Assembly (NCBI GenBank): GCA_019925795.1
Contig: CM034313.1
Location: 90,489,663 to 90,553,662 of the forward strand
Length of the DNA stretch: 64,000 nt
Source: Dendrobium chrysotoxum
Taxonomy: Eukaryota > Streptophyta > Magnoliopsida > Asparagales > Orchidaceae
Direction: 5' to 3'
The notes under the pieces: generated by a model
What the model was told of the DNA's origin: nothing
What the model saw: only the letters and a program-made list of their open reading frames with translations
Database searches by the model: none
In this document: positions 10,410-22,470 of the stretch, one piece after another
How positions within the stretch are numbered: position 1 is the first letter of the stretch
How the letters are laid out: each line of letters opens with the position of its first letter
Translations under genes and position numbers: made by a program

Positions 10410-11182
10410 CATTACAAGAGACATCTAAAACTAAATAAAAGAATAAACACAACATTTTGCTATAGCTTAGTAATTCCTCTATAGAAGTACCTCTTGTAGA
10501 ACTTGGTTAAATTGGTGCTAATGTAGGAGGCCGCAGAAGATGAAATGAAGAGGACGTCTTTAACAAAAAAAAATGATATCGTGAGCAGGAATAAGGAACA
10601 ACAGTTTTCTACATAAGTAATTTTGTTGCCGGTTTCTGTAGCAGGAATTGTATTATTCCTGATTTCTAGTATAGCTGGTTTCTACAACAGGAATGTTGAA
10701 ACTGTAGCCAATCCTTCCATAACTATATATATTTAAATTTTAACTATTACTACTTAATGCAAAATGTAAAATTGAAGATAAGTTCAAAGCTCTCATCATG
10801 GGAACTCATTTCAGCTTTAAAACGAGTTCCATGAAAAGAAACTCACTTCAGTCTTTTTTTATTTTTTTGCAAGAACACTTGTATTCAGTTCATATCAAAT
10901 AAACTATAGAACTCAATTGAACCACTTCTACGAGCGATATCAATGGCACAAGCACAACAACCACACTTAACATGCAGATGGAGCAGAATCCACACAACTG
11001 AAGATTTATCTTTAAACGTTTCTACTACCCGTATTGGAACATAATGGATGCTGGATCCCAAAGAGTACCAGATTAATGTAGCAGAATGCACGCCCAAAAC
11101 ACAACGCTAGCCTACTAGGTAAGAACAATAAAGAAACATAATTAAACAAATGAAGGAAAAGAATATGAGCTTCAATGGCTAC
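10410..11182. other. Probable intron 3 of the ALA2-like gene
   Basis: This stretch lies directly downstream (minus strand) of the exon 3 donor, 'GAG|GTAGCC'. It holds no recognisable exon; in particular no sequence for the DGET-containing exon expected next was found. It carries a short direct repeat, 'ggtttctgtagcaggaat' near 10631 and a variant near 10677. Confidence 0.6.
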
Positions 11183-11299
11183 CTCAACAAAGCATATGCC
11201 TTGAGGATCAGAAGTCCCTGTTAGAACAAGATCACAAGGTATTTCATCATTTTCCCGCAACCAAACAATATTACCAACATGAATATCTTGTGCTTCAAT
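11183..11299 (-). CDS. ALA2: ALA2-like phospholipid-transporting ATPase, exon 3
   Basis: This 39-codon exon starts after 'TTTGTTTCAG' and ends at 'GTTGAG|GTAGCC'. It encodes IEAQDIHVGNIVWLREN, then DEIPCDLVLTGTSDPQGICF, then VE: the start of the P-type ATPase actuator domain, just before the family's catalytic loop with DGET. The sequence matches what I know of the plant ALA2 flippase. It is in phase with exon 2. The following exon, which would carry the dephosphorylation motif, lies outside the window or is lost. The exon is intact, with no stop or frameshift. No other P4-ATPase subtype fits the exon set as well. Confidence 0.88.
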
Positions 11300-13020
11300 C
11301 TGAAACAAATCAGCAACAAAAGAAGATAATTGTGTTCTAAAAAAAATAAGTGGCATTGCAGCTCAACTATAAGTAATTAAACAAACAACAGTACATATTT
11401 TGCATCCTATTGAATAACAAAAACCATCTGATTGAAACTTCTCCGGAATGCCTGTCACATCACATATAAGAGCCTTTACATGTATAATTAACAAGCAGCT
11501 TATCTCAAAATATAACCAGGCATGCATAATTTATGTCAAGTTCAATTGACTCCCTTCAAAATTTCTACATCAAAAAAATAGTTCATAAACTCGGTTTGTT
11601 TCCGTAGGTAAAGGTATTGTCTTATATTATAAACGAACTGATTCCCAAAAATTCTAGAACTACTTGAGTTATCAGTTATAGATCCTGTTATCATATCTAC
11701 TGGAATATTTGCTCCGTGGATAGTGTGGATTTTAAGCTTCTGTTCATAGTAATTTTCATATTTAGATTATTCGGGATCAGAGAAGTAACAACTCAATGTT
11801 AAACCTCCAGCATGCATGATGTTTGTGGACATACGTATCTTATCCTGCTAGTTTGGTAAGAGGATGCAGTTTAAGATTTCGATTATCCTGTAATATAAAT
11901 GCAGGCCCGCTGCAAGCTCTGATGCTTTAAGAAACAAATGTTAGAAGTGGTACATCTCAAAATAGTTTTCTGCTTCATAAGTGAATAAAGAAGTTGATTT
12001 TTCATAATATCATTCGCAGTTATGTTTAATGCCCTTGAAGTCCATTTAAATGCCTTGCTAGTGTTGCTGATTTAGCTACACTTCAACAATGTAGGAATTC
12101 TAGAACTAGCAAGCATCGGTTTCTAAAAATAACTACCACTAACTTTAACATCCATCCTACCTTCAAGAATTTCACCAATAAATGGCACACAAAACTTGAA
12201 CAGTTAGAAAAAAAAAAAAACAAAGGTTTGCTTTGATGTAAACCACAGTAATTAAAATGAAAACTATGTCACAATGGGTGTAATAAAAAAAGGATTCAGA
12301 GTGAGTATAAACTGCGAAAGAGAAATGGATGGATACGGAATTATAAACTTGAGATAGTGAACACTTATTTTAAGAGATGCTAAGCAGTAAGTTTGCTCTC
12401 AGACGAGGAACCACCAAATAAATATATATATATATATAAAAGGGAAAAAATCATTTTGAAAAGACTAAATGGAGATTCTAAAAGAAAGTTTGACCACATA
12501 ATAAAGAGTATAGTTATGAATGTATATTCTTGACATAAAGAGGACAATTAAAAAATCCCTTGAAAAAAATGATGGAACCGAAAGGTGAGATTAATTTTTA
12601 GAGAAAGGTTGTTAAGAGAGGCAATTTGAAATTTTATAATTGAACCAATTAAGATAGAAAATTAGAATAGGCATGTACATTACAAAAATTTCCATAACGG
12701 TTTTAGCATTTTAGAAAGACTCAATAATATTAACATTGCTATATATACATAACTATACGTGGATTCCAAAGAGAGCGAGAAAGAGAGCAAAAGACCAAAC
12801 TAGTACTTGGATTATTCATGATAGGCATTTTAGTCTAAGAGTATGCAAAACGACTAATGTGTCCCTTGGCTTCTAAAATAGAAGTCAAAATAGTCCCCGT
12901 AGTTAAAATTGAAAGAATTCTAATTAAAGTTCAAACATGAGGCTAAAAATGAGGGCATACTAGGAATATAAATTTTCTAGTTGAAATTATATGGTTTTAA
13001 AAATAAGGTCCAACTTAGTC
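11300..13020. other. ALA2 intron 2, 3' part
   Basis: AT-rich intron sequence with no recognisable gene or element. A (TA)n run lies at about 12420-12438. The last 200 bases ('cttggcttctaaaatagaag', 'tcccegta'-like phrases aside) have the look of old low-copy transposon flank, but nothing could be classified. Confidence 0.5.
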
Positions 13021-13299
13021 CCTCGGCTCCTCAAAACTAAGATATGATGGTTCTGTCGTCTCGGGTATACCTTAGGTTTCAGTCTACCAACACTAACGAT
13101 TGTTAATCGTAGTATCAAGGGAATTTGATTAGTAGCCATGGGTTACCTCCTCTCAGGGATCCCGAGTAAACTGAGGTGATTAAATGTAGATTTTAATTTT
13201 ATTGGGGTTTTGGGTTTTACATCTATTAGAATACCCATAAATTAGTTTGTTTTGGGATTTATAACTTCATTTAGAAACCTAGAAGTTCGAATTGAAGCG

Positions 13300-13910
13300 A
13301 GTCTTACGGCTTCTCCTAGAAGTAGCCCAGGCGTTTGAATTTGGGTTGGGACTTACGGCTTTTATTAAAAGTAGCCCGTAAGCAGGTCTTATAACCTAGC
13401 CCTATAAGCTAAAATGCTCGTAAGTTTATTTGTCTGGATAGGTCTTACAACTCTCTTAGAAGTTGTCTATAAATGGATCTTACAACCTAGCTCTACAATA
13501 AGGCTACTCATTCGTTTTGATTTAATTTGAGAGTTTAATATTTCTCCAAGGAGTTTTTCTCTCAAATAACAGGTCTTACAACTTTTGAAAAATGTCTGAA
13601 GGTAGGTCATAGAATCTAGTCCTTTAGACTAAGCCGCCCGATCATTTTGATTGTTTGGATTTTAGGATTGTTGCACTTTATTTAGCAATTTCTCTAACAT
13701 GTGGATCTTACAACTTCACTTAGAAGTTGCCCATAATTTATTTTAGAACGGGTCTTACTGTTTTCCTTTGAAAGTAGCCCAATAGTGGGTCTTACAACCA
13801 AGCCCTATAGGCTAAACTGCCTATTCATTTTAATTTGGTTGACAGGTCTTATAACTCCCTTAGAAGGCCTGTAATTTGTAGGACTTATTGTTTCCCTTTG
13901 AAAGTAGTCT
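13300..13910 (+). repeat. Degenerate repeats of a 'ggtcttacaac' motif
   Basis: Variants of 'ggtcttacaacctagccct' and 'cttagaagttgcc' alternate about ten times at irregular 50-100 bp spacing. A simpler repeat of 'cagtaccctgttcttt' follows at about 14030-14210. The pattern suggests an old expanded tandem array inside ALA2 intron 2. No protein domain was recognised. Confidence 0.55.
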
Positions 13911-14449
13911 GTTGAGTTTGTTCATGGTAGATTGGACTGTACCCGTAGGTACTTTAGTTTGCAGTTGTTTGCTAGCTTGATACTAGACCTTAGCTTTCAA
14001 CTGTTTACTAGCCCGACACTAGTGTTTTTGCTACAGTACTCTGTTCTTTTCTTTAGTACTGTAGTTCTTTCCTTTCAGTAAGTAGTTTAGTTTTTAGTGT
14101 GTTGCTTTCTTTCTTGCACCAATACCCTGTTCTTTTTCTTTCAGTACCCTGTTCTTTCTCTTTTAGTACTATAGTTTACTTTCCAGTACCATGTTCTTTT
14201 GCTTTAGCAGCTGTTTTGGTATTAATCAATCTTATATCTTTACTTGCAGGTGCTTGGAGTTTTATACCCATAGGAGTTCGTGCTGCTTCAAAGCTTGCCT
14301 AAGAGAATTGGAGAGGTTTTCTTTTGTCTGAATCTTAATTTCAAGAGTGTGGTTTCAATATAACTTGTACCTAAGGTTGATTAGTGGAGATACTATTTTT
14401 CTTGCTTTCATAATTCTGATTAAAATATAATTTTAACCAGAGTGGCTCT

Positions 14450-14940
14450 CTCCATATTAATTGGTTAATTAATTAAACTAATTAATTAAAAATTTTATTT
14501 AATTAACCAATAAATCAATTTTATCGCTCTCAAATTTTAAATTTACAAATCAACAAATTTTAATTAATTTTAACTAATTAATTAATTTAATTAATTAACT
14601 TCAATTAAGCAATTAATTTCAATTAATTAATTTCAACTAATCAATTAATTTTGAATAATTAATTAATTTCAATCAATCAATTTGGTTTTAATTAATTAAT
14701 TCTAATTAACTAATGAATTTTCATCGATTAATTTCAATTAATTAATTTTAATTAATTTCAAAGAATTGATTAATTTTGATTAAATAATTTCAATTAACTG
14801 AATAATTTTAATTAATCAACTAATTTTCATTAATTGATTAATATACATTAATTAATTTTATTTCAATTAACTAATTTTAATTAAATTTAATCAGTTGGTT
14901 AATTGAATTAATCAATTAAAATTCAAATTTAATTGCTCTC
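14450..14940. repeat. AT-rich low-complexity block (taatt)n
   Basis: About 490 bp are made almost entirely of 'aattaatt', 'ttaattaa' and 'ttcaatta' variants. No gene is possible here. It is within ALA2 intron 2. Confidence 0.85.
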
Positions 14941-15035
14941 CAATTTGATAGTTTTCTAAGGTGATTTCGGCAACCTCCCGGCATCCCCTCCCCGCGGGGG
15001 AGGTCAGGACGGCACTTGTCATTGATTTCTTTCCA

Positions 15036-15262
15036 GCCAAACCTATGGTTGATAGTGTGAGGTCTTGAACTTGAAACTATCTCGGCCGGACCTAAGGTCA
15101 ACAACGTGAGGTCTTGAGTTTGAAACCATCCCGGCCAGACCTAAGGTCAACGGCATAAAGTCTTGATTTTGAAACCATCTCAGCTAGACCTAATGTCGAC
15201 AGCGTGAGGTCTTAAATTTGAAATCTTCCCATAGCCAGACCTAATATCAATGGCTTAGGTCT
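15036..15262 (+). repeat. 49-bp tandem repeat, about 4.6 units
   Basis: Units begin at 15036, 15085, 15134, 15183 and 15234. Each reads 'gcc.gacctaaggtcaac', 'g.gtgaggtcttga.ttt', 'gaaaccatctc'. Unit length is 49 (51 for the fourth). The units differ by about 10-25 percent, so the array is old. Confidence 0.85.
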
Positions 15263-15439
15263 TTGACAAATACTTATTGCTTTATAATTGCCAAAAAGAA
15301 TGATTTAATTACTTACATTAAATATTGTTATCTGAAGCGGTTCCGTATGTATTCAGAACTGACGGGCCACGGGCTAGGATTCAGCCTATATGAGGATCGA
15401 ATGTGGGAGGATATAGGCATAAGCGAGAGTTGCCCATAG

Positions 15440-16135
15440 ATAGGAGGCAAACTACGTGTGGATTCTACTCGTGAAGTTCATGTAAGGGGCATTCAGTGTG
15501 AGAAGGCAGATTCCGGCGTTGGATTGAGGCGGACTGGGTGTCTGGTTGAAAGATTAGGTGGTCGGCTGGATTTGGATGCGAGATTTACTTGCGACGAAAG
15601 AGACGGGCGCAAGGGAGGCAGAAGCGAGAGTTACCCGGCGTGTAGCTGACAGTCAATGTGGAGGGTTTGTAGACGGGGAGTGCGGAGGTCAAACGAGCAG
15701 AAATTCTGGCTCGAGCGTGTGTAGGGGACGTGCAAGGAGGCGTTGGGCGTGGCTGAACGGGATCGGACAAGAGCGTGTGGGAGGTTTGCAGACATAGGCT
15801 GGTTTACATTCAGGTTCGGCAAAAGTGTGGAAGAATACAGAAGGCTCAGAGCGGCTATGAGATCGGGCTCGGAAAGCAGAGCGTGCAAATAGGGAAGTCG
15901 GGTGTGTTCATGCGGTGGTAGGCTGATCGCACGAGGTGTGGAAGTCGAACGTGAGACCAATTGGGTTTCGAACAGAGGTGTTGGTATTCACAAACGGAAG
16001 GAGCAAACAGCTGTAGGCTACTGGGCTTCACACGAGAGGAGACAGAGCAAGATTTTCAGAGAAATCGAGAGTGTAAGTTCGTCTCTTTCACCTCTACCCT
16101 TTTTATTGAGTAGATCGCTAAAGAGCAATTATTGA
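15440..16135. other. GC- and CpG-richer island in ALA2 intron 2, unclassified
   Basis: About 700 bp are clearly richer in G and CpG than the surrounding intron, with phrases such as 'gcgacgaaagagacgggcgc'. Several short open frames exist on both strands, but none has a recognisable domain or start context. It could be the leader of a lost LTR element or a captured gene fragment. From 13020 to about 16440 the sequence looks like one foreign block, but I could not find its termini. Confidence 0.4.
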
Positions 16136-16899
16136 AACAAAGCATTGTCCCGTTTGGTATGAATCATTTGAAGTGGGACTGGATCGTAGGCTGCATCGTA
16201 AGAAATTCCGAAAAGAGATGCATCGCTTTGATTTTTTTTTTATTTTGCTGCTCTCTCTCTCTCTCTCTCTTATTTCAACACTTTTCAATATTTTCCTTTC
16301 ACCTATGGCGAGGGTAAATAAATTAGACATTACATAATGGATTAAAGAATTACAAAACACGTGAATTCCCTAAATTTCCCTTTATCTCCAGCTCATCCAT
16401 TCATTTGGGTGAAGTTACCGTGATTATGCGATGACAAAAAAAAACCTTGATTTTAACTGCTACGATTATTTTTGCTCCTAATTTCAGAGTCGATGGACTA
16501 ATTTTGACCTTTTGCAAACTCTAAGACTAAAATGCCCCCACATTAATAGACCAGAAGCAATTTTGGGCATACTCTAAGACTCCCCTCGCCCCCCAAAAAA
16601 AAGAATAAAGCAAATATAATAGGACCTAAATAAAACTTAATAATAATAAAGTTCAATGAAAATAATTTTTTGATAAATTGATGAATAAGAGCGTTAAAGA
16701 ATAAATCTTAAATATCAATCTGAATTAATCCTAAAAAAATGCATAACATTAAAGAAATATATATATGTATGTATGTATATATATATTCAAAGTGTTTAGA
16801 AACATAATAAAATAATTAAGTTAACAAAACTTTTCAATAAGATATTAAAAACTAAGAGGAGGCCAACATGATTGAGAAAAAGATATTTTAGGGCCAATA
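16136..16899. other. ALA2 intron 2, nothing recognised
   Basis: It contains a (ct)n run at about 16250-16270 and a (ta)n/(gtat)n run at about 16758-16785. No exon or element boundary was identified. Confidence 0.5.
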
Positions 16900-17805
16900 T
16901 TTAAGAATTAAAAAAAGTTTCATGATTTTTATGATTATAGGAGAGATGGCTTTGAAAAATCACATTCGCAATTCATAATCAAATTGATTCTATGATAGGA
17001 AGATTCAAATATGAAGTTGATTTCTGTGATGGGAAATGAATGTAAGGTATAAAGACCAAAAAAAATACCACATGATTCTTTTACTTGAAGGAGATATGCT
17101 GAATACAAAAAGAATGCGTTAGCTAGTAAGTGAAAATTAGGTATATTAAAGGTATTAAAGACATTTAAGTCTACGCATTGAGAAATTTAAAAAGTATAAA
17201 GTGGTCAATGAGTTTCCGATCATTATAAGATTATAGCAAAGATCAGTATTGACTCTCTACCTTATGTTATGGTTACGATGATTCTAAAAAGAGATATTAG
17301 AAGTGGAATATTTGAGGATATACCATTTTCATACAAGATACTTCGTCAGCAAAACCTCAGTTAAAATAAATGAAATATTAGAATAAGGAAAAAATTATTG
17401 AAAAGATATTAAACTTATAAATAGTTGAACAAAAAATAAGCATATAACATACAAGATTTAGTAGTTGGGTGAAGTTACTGGTTAAAAGAAAATATTATTA
17501 AAGAATGGAGGGGACAATTAAGTGAACTTTTAGAATTTAGGCAAGAGGCTAAAATGAAGAAGTGCAATAAAAATATGATGTGGTAATAGAAGAACATGAA
17601 GATTTAAAGGAAAATATTATGAAATTATAATTAGGCCAACAAAATTGGATGAATTAAAGTGTTAGGCAATAAAAGAAGTCGTGAACTTAAGTGTGAAAAA
17701 ATGAGAATATTCAAATTTATGTGTAGTGAAAACTAAGAGAGATGAATCAAGAAATTCTTATGTTAGAAAAATGATGAGAGTAGCCCATATTAAAGATAAG
17801 ACAAC
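16900..17805 (+). mobile_element. RTE-clade LINE relic, part 1
   Basis: Heavily decayed plus-strand frames still align by eye with plant RTE-type LINEs. At about 17205-17280 the reading EFPIIIRL, stop, QRSVLTLYLMLWL parallels the family's EFPVTIGLHQGSALSPYLF. At about 17620-17800 there are counterparts of the LYGTECW, MRMLR and 'LRWFGHV' tail blocks. The sequence is cut at 17805 by the Copia insertion and resumes at 24426. Confidence 0.55.
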
Positions 17806-18050
17806 TGTTAGAAACGGGAATTTGAGAGGGAAAAAATATATTTTCATTATACAATATACTCCCTATTTATAGATCTATACAAGAGGTTTAATGAGGAAAT
17901 ACAATTACTACAGAATAATGCTGAAATAAAATTCTTCCTAAATTAGATGTCTAGCTATGGAAGGTACTCAATGTGCTTCTAGAAGGCTTCCCACGGATCT
18001 CTATTTGTAGTCGTTGGATCAACGATGGAACTAAGAGCTGAGATTTAACA
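17806..18050 (-). repeat. Copia 3' LTR (245 bp)
   Basis: On the plus strand it runs from TGTTAGAAACGGG to GAGATTTAACA, with TGTTA/TAACA inverted ends. It differs from the other LTR at three positions, all transitions (c/t, g/a and t/c). Confidence 0.95.
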
Positions 18051-18061
18051 CTCCCCCTCAA
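18051..18061 (-). other. Copia polypurine tract
   Basis: On the minus strand TTGAGGGGGAG directly abuts the 3' LTR, as required for plus-strand priming. It overlaps the last codons of the pol frame, which ends at 18058. Confidence 0.85.
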
Positions 18062-19284
18062 GCTGGGGAATATGGATCTGTCATTCCCAGCTTGTCAATC
18101 ATTCTGAGAAAGACAGAGTTGTCCAATCCTTTGGTAAGGATATCTGCAAGTTGATCCTTTGATGATACATGGTTGATACGTATTAGACCATTGTCTATTT
18201 TTTCTTTAATGAAATGTCTATCCACTTCTATATGCTTGGTCCTGTCGTGTTGGACTGGATTGTGGGCTATGCTGATTGCTGACTTGTTGTCACAATGTAG
18301 CTTCATGGGATCATTCCACTTGATCCTTAGGTCTTCCAGAATTATCTTGACCCATAGTAACTCACATATCCCCAAGGCCATAGCTCTATATTCTGCTTCC
18401 GCACTAGATCTTGCCACCACATTTTGTTTCTTGCTTCTCCATGTAACTAGGTTCCCTCCAAGAAATGTGCAGTATCCAGAGGTAGATCTTCTATCTACTG
18501 GTGATCCTGCATAATCAGCATCAGTGTATGCTTCTAGGGTTATTCCTTGATCTCTTCTAAAGAGAATCCATTTTCCTGGGTTTCCCTTAAGGTAGTGTAG
18601 TATCCTGTCTACCGCTTGCATATGAGCCTGTTTTGGATTCTGCATAAACTGACTAACCATACTTACGGCAAATGCTATATCTGGTCTGGTGTGGGAGAGG
18701 TAGATCAATTTTCCTACAAGTCTCTGGTAAGACCCTTTATCTACATCTAGATCTTCTTTAGCTTCCCCCAGTTTAAGATTTGGTTCAACTGGTGTTGGTG
18801 CTGGTTTACAAGCTAATTTACCGGGTTTTTTTAGAAGATCTTTAATGTATTTCTGTTGTGAAATGAAGATTCCTTTGCTGGAGTGGGCTACTTCTATTCC
18901 GAGAAAGTATTTAAGTCTACCGAGTTCTTTGATTTCAAACTCCTTGGTAAGGCTTTTCCTCAAACTCACTTTCTCCTCTTCATTATTTCCAGTTAAGATA
19001 ATATCATCCACATACACTAATAATATTGTGACTCCCCCTGAGTCTGAGTGTTTAAAGAATAATGTATGATCCCCTTGACTTTGTTTATACCCATTAAGAA
19101 GCATGATTTTTGAGAATCTTCCGAACCAGGCCCTTGGTGATTGTTTTAGCCCATATAGAGCCTTTTTTAATCTGCACACCCTGTTACCTTCAGCTTTTTC
19201 TTTAAATCCTGGTGGTATTTCCATAAATATTTCTTCTTCCAAATCCCCATGCAGGAATACATTCTTTACATCTAATTGCTCCAA
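18058..19284 (-). pseudogene. Copia RT (C-terminal part) and RNase H
   Basis: This 408-codon frame begins inside RT (EQLDVKNVFLHGDLEEEIFM) and contains the catalytic YVDDI at residues 91-95, FLGIEVAHS and the copia RT end. RNase H follows with AYTDADYAGSPVDRRSTSGY, SSAEAEYRA and HCDNKSA, giving the catalytic Asp/Glu set. The frame is entered by a frameshift from the upstream RT piece at about 19285-19300. Length and motif set are normal for this part of a copia pol. Confidence 0.93.
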
Positions 19285-19297
19285 ATGCCAGTTGTAT

Positions 19298-19555
19298 TTA
19301 GCTGCTAGTGAGAGTAGTATTCTGAGTTCTGACGGTATTCATCTTGGCTACAGGTGCAAAGGTTTTTTGGTAGTCAATACCATATGTTTGAGTGTACCCT
19401 TTTGCCACTAGTCTTGCCTTGTATCTTTCCAGTGTGCCATCAGCTTTGTACTTTACAGAGAATACCCATTTGCAGCCGACCACTTTTTTCCCTATCGGTA
19501 GATTGATGATCTCCCATGTATTATTCTTTTCCAGGGCCTGCATTTCATCTATCAT
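19298..19555 (-). pseudogene. Copia RT, N-terminal part
   Basis: It contains MQALEKNNTWE, KWVFSVKYKADGTLERYKAR and LVAKGYTQ, the opening blocks of copia RT. It is separated from the integrase frame by one frameshift at about 19560-19590 and from the RT core by another at about 19290. The three pieces are contiguous and would otherwise make one polyprotein. Confidence 0.9.
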
Positions 19556-20586
19556 GGCATTTTTCCAATTTTCATTAGATAAGGCTCAGAAATATTTTTA
19601 GGAATATGGATTTCCTCTAGTGTCACCAAGAAATTTTTGTGTGAGATTGAGAAGTTGTTGAAGGATATAGAGTTGGTTATAGGATATAAAGGTGGTGAGC
19701 TTACCTTATTTCCAGAAGATGGTTTAGATTCTTGGATTTGCTTTGGAGCACAATCTGAACTTGTACGCCTGGAGTACACCTTCCCAAATCTAATAGCAGC
19801 TTTATCTTTTGTTTCCCTATCCTGGTTTTGAGGTGGTGAAGGAAGGTCAAGAGGTGCTAGTTCATTTTCCTCATCTTCCTCAAGTTCAGTCTCCCCCTTA
19901 AGATGAGGTTTGAAAAAATAGGGATTTTGTTCATCAAAGGTAACGTCAACAGAGACAAGGGTTTTTCTTGTAGGTGGATGATAACACTTGTAACCTTTTT
20001 GGGTAGCTGAATATCCAATAAAGATGCATTTGAGTGCTCTTGGATCTAGTTTTTCTCTATTTTGGCTATGAATATGAACATAGGCAGTGCACCCAAAGAT
20101 TTTTGATGTAAGGTTATGATGGGTTCGAAACTCAGGGTAAAATGAGGACAAAATTTTCATTGGAGTTTTGAGTCCAAGGGCTGTTGAAGGTAGTCGATTT
20201 ATGAGATAAGTTGCAGTTAGGAGAGCTTCCCCCCAATAGGATTTGGGTGTATTGTAGTGGAATAAAAAAGCTCGAGTGGAGGCTAGAAGGTGACCATTTT
20301 TTCTTTCTACAACCCCATTTTGTTGTGGGGTGTGAACGCAAGAGGACTCATGGATGATCCCTTCACTTTGGAAGTAGGAGGAAAGAGTTTTGTTGAAATA
20401 GTCTTTAGCATTATCGGAGCGAAATCTCCTTATTTTTACCCCGAATTGATTTTGAATCATGGTATGAAAAATGGGAAGGATGGTGCTAACGTCGGATTTA
20501 TTTTTGAGGAGGTAGATCCAAGAGACTCTTGTGCAATCATCAATAAATGATACAAACCAGCGTGCTCCAGAGATATTGGGGATTTT
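19552..20586 (-). pseudogene. Copia integrase, main part
   Basis: After the stop at about 20587 the same reading frame continues with FVSFIDDCTRVSWIYLL, then RRFRSDNAKDYF (second catalytic Asp) and HTPQQNGVVERKN (catalytic Glu). It then has the conserved SYWGEALLTATYLINRLPS and the FGCTAYVHIHSQNREKLDPR region. The end drifts out of frame near 19560. Integrase would insert the cDNA; here it is cut from its N-terminus by the upstream stop. Confidence 0.92.
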
Positions 20587-22266
20587 TTAGGGTCCCCATA
20601 TATCACTATGAATAAGGTAGAAAGGAGTATCACATCTCTCATTCTTACCTGGGAAGGAAGTTCTTTTATGTTTGGCTAACTCACAAGTTTCACAATGAAA
20701 ATTTTTATTGTCTAATTTATGAAAAAGTTGTTGATACATATGTCTTAGGATATCAAAAGATGGGTGTCCTAACCTATAATGATGAAGCCAAATAGTGGAA
20801 TTCTTGTCAACTAGGGATAACATAGAGCAGCTATTTTTAGATTGGTTTAGTTCTTCCAGGTAGTATAGTCCAGCTTTCTCCTTAGCAAGTCCAATCTTCT
20901 TCCCCGATCTCTGGTCCTGAAATAAGCAATAAGTAGGATTAAATAAAGCTTGACAATTATGATCATTGATAAGTTTTTGTCTGGATATTAGGTTTGTGGA
21001 TAATTGAGGTACGTGGAGCACATTTTTTAGGGTGAGTGAGGGAGATAATGTTATATCTCCTTGGCCTGCTACTGTGGTAAGAGAGCCATCGGCAGTGATG
21101 ATTTTCTTGTTGCTTGGGCAAGGGATATAGTTGATGAAATGGGAAGGTGAGTGGGTCATATGATCTGTGGCTCCTGAGTCAATGATCCATAATTCCTTTA
21201 AATGATTTCTAGAGGCACTTAAACTAATAGAAATCGGAAACTTACATGAGAGTGCAAGTGAAGAGGAAGCATTTGGTTTTTCAAGGGATACCAGGAGTCG
21301 TTTCAGTTTATCAATATCTTCTTTATTGAGTTCGCCAAGGCTGGACTGTACTTCTGGGTTGGGCTGGCTTGTAGTGTTGTTGGCATGCGATGTGCTCCTT
21401 GTTTGATTCCATTCCTTGCTGGGGGGCTTTCCATGTATTTTCCAGCACGTTTCCTTTGTGTGTCTTGACTTCTTGCAATAACTGCACCAAAGTGAGTCTT
21501 TGTCTTTGAATTTTGAGGAATCCTTACCTTTCTCCTTCCATGATAATTCTTTGTTCATCACCATTGCTGAGCTTTCAACGACCTTTGGTTCTAGCATCAC
21601 TCCTCGTCGGATTTCTTCCACGCGGATGAGAGAGATAGTTTCATTAAGTGATGGCGTCTCTTCTTTGCCGAGAATCTGGACCCTAACCTGATCAAATTCT
21701 GCATTTAGTCCTGCAAGAAAATCATAAACTCTATCTTTTTCAATAAAGTTCTTTATGATCGCAGCATCTTCAGGACATCTGGTTTCTATGCATCTGTAGT
21801 GATCAAGTTCTTGCCATAGATTTTGTAGAAGGGTGGCATACTCTGTCACGGTTTTGCTCCCTTGCTTTGTGCTTCCTACTTTGACTTTGATTTCAAAGAT
21901 TTGAGCTGCATCACGAGCTTTGGAGAAGGTCTGTCTGGCAGCATCCCATATATCTTTTGCAGTGGAAAGGAACATAAATGTATCGCTAATTTCTGGAGTC
22001 ATGGAATTCCACAACCATGACATGATCATGGAATCTGTTTCATCCCATGCCCCAAAATTAGGATTTCCTTCTTTTGGTCCTCCTCCGAGGAGGTGATGTA
22101 TTTTTCCTTTCCCCTTCAAGTAGGTCTTCACAAATTGAGACCACTTTAGGTAGTTCTTCTCATTCAGGCGATAGGAAGGTTGTATGCTTTGGAGGTCACC
22201 TCTTCCTTGGTGTACCATCGACACCTCAGTTTGATCAATGCCCTGGGAGGAATTAATTTCTGACAT
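20587..22266 (-). pseudogene. Copia gag, protease and integrase N-terminus
   Basis: This 559-codon frame starts MSEINSSQGIDQ. Residues about 30-230 form the copia Gag domain (NYLKWSQFVKTYL, IWDAARQTFSK). The zinc knuckle is at residues 261-274 (CSYCKKSRHTKETC). The aspartic protease DSGAT is at residues 363-367. The integrase zinc region comes next (HHYRLGHPS and CETCELAKHKR), then HSDIWGP with the first catalytic Asp. A TAA after WGP ends the frame, although downstream codons continue the integrase without a shift, so a single substitution is likely. Confidence 0.94.
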
Positions 22267-22470
22267 TTGATAGCTAGCAATGAAGGCTTAATATTTTTTT
22301 TTCCTTGGTCGACAATAAAGGTCGATAAATTTTTTTTTCCTTAAGCCTTAAAAAAAAAACTTAGAATCGGGACAGGCACTGGCTGGGCACGGTTCAGCCC
22401 TTCTGTCTGATCGGTCGTTGTTTGAAGAGGAGGCCCGTCCGATTTTAGTATGCAGAGGCTGGTGCGAAAA

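Noticed and set aside
15458..15960. Frames in the CpG-rich island of ALA2 intron 2.
   Set aside because: Four overlapping frames on both strands, none with a recognisable domain; composition alone explains them.
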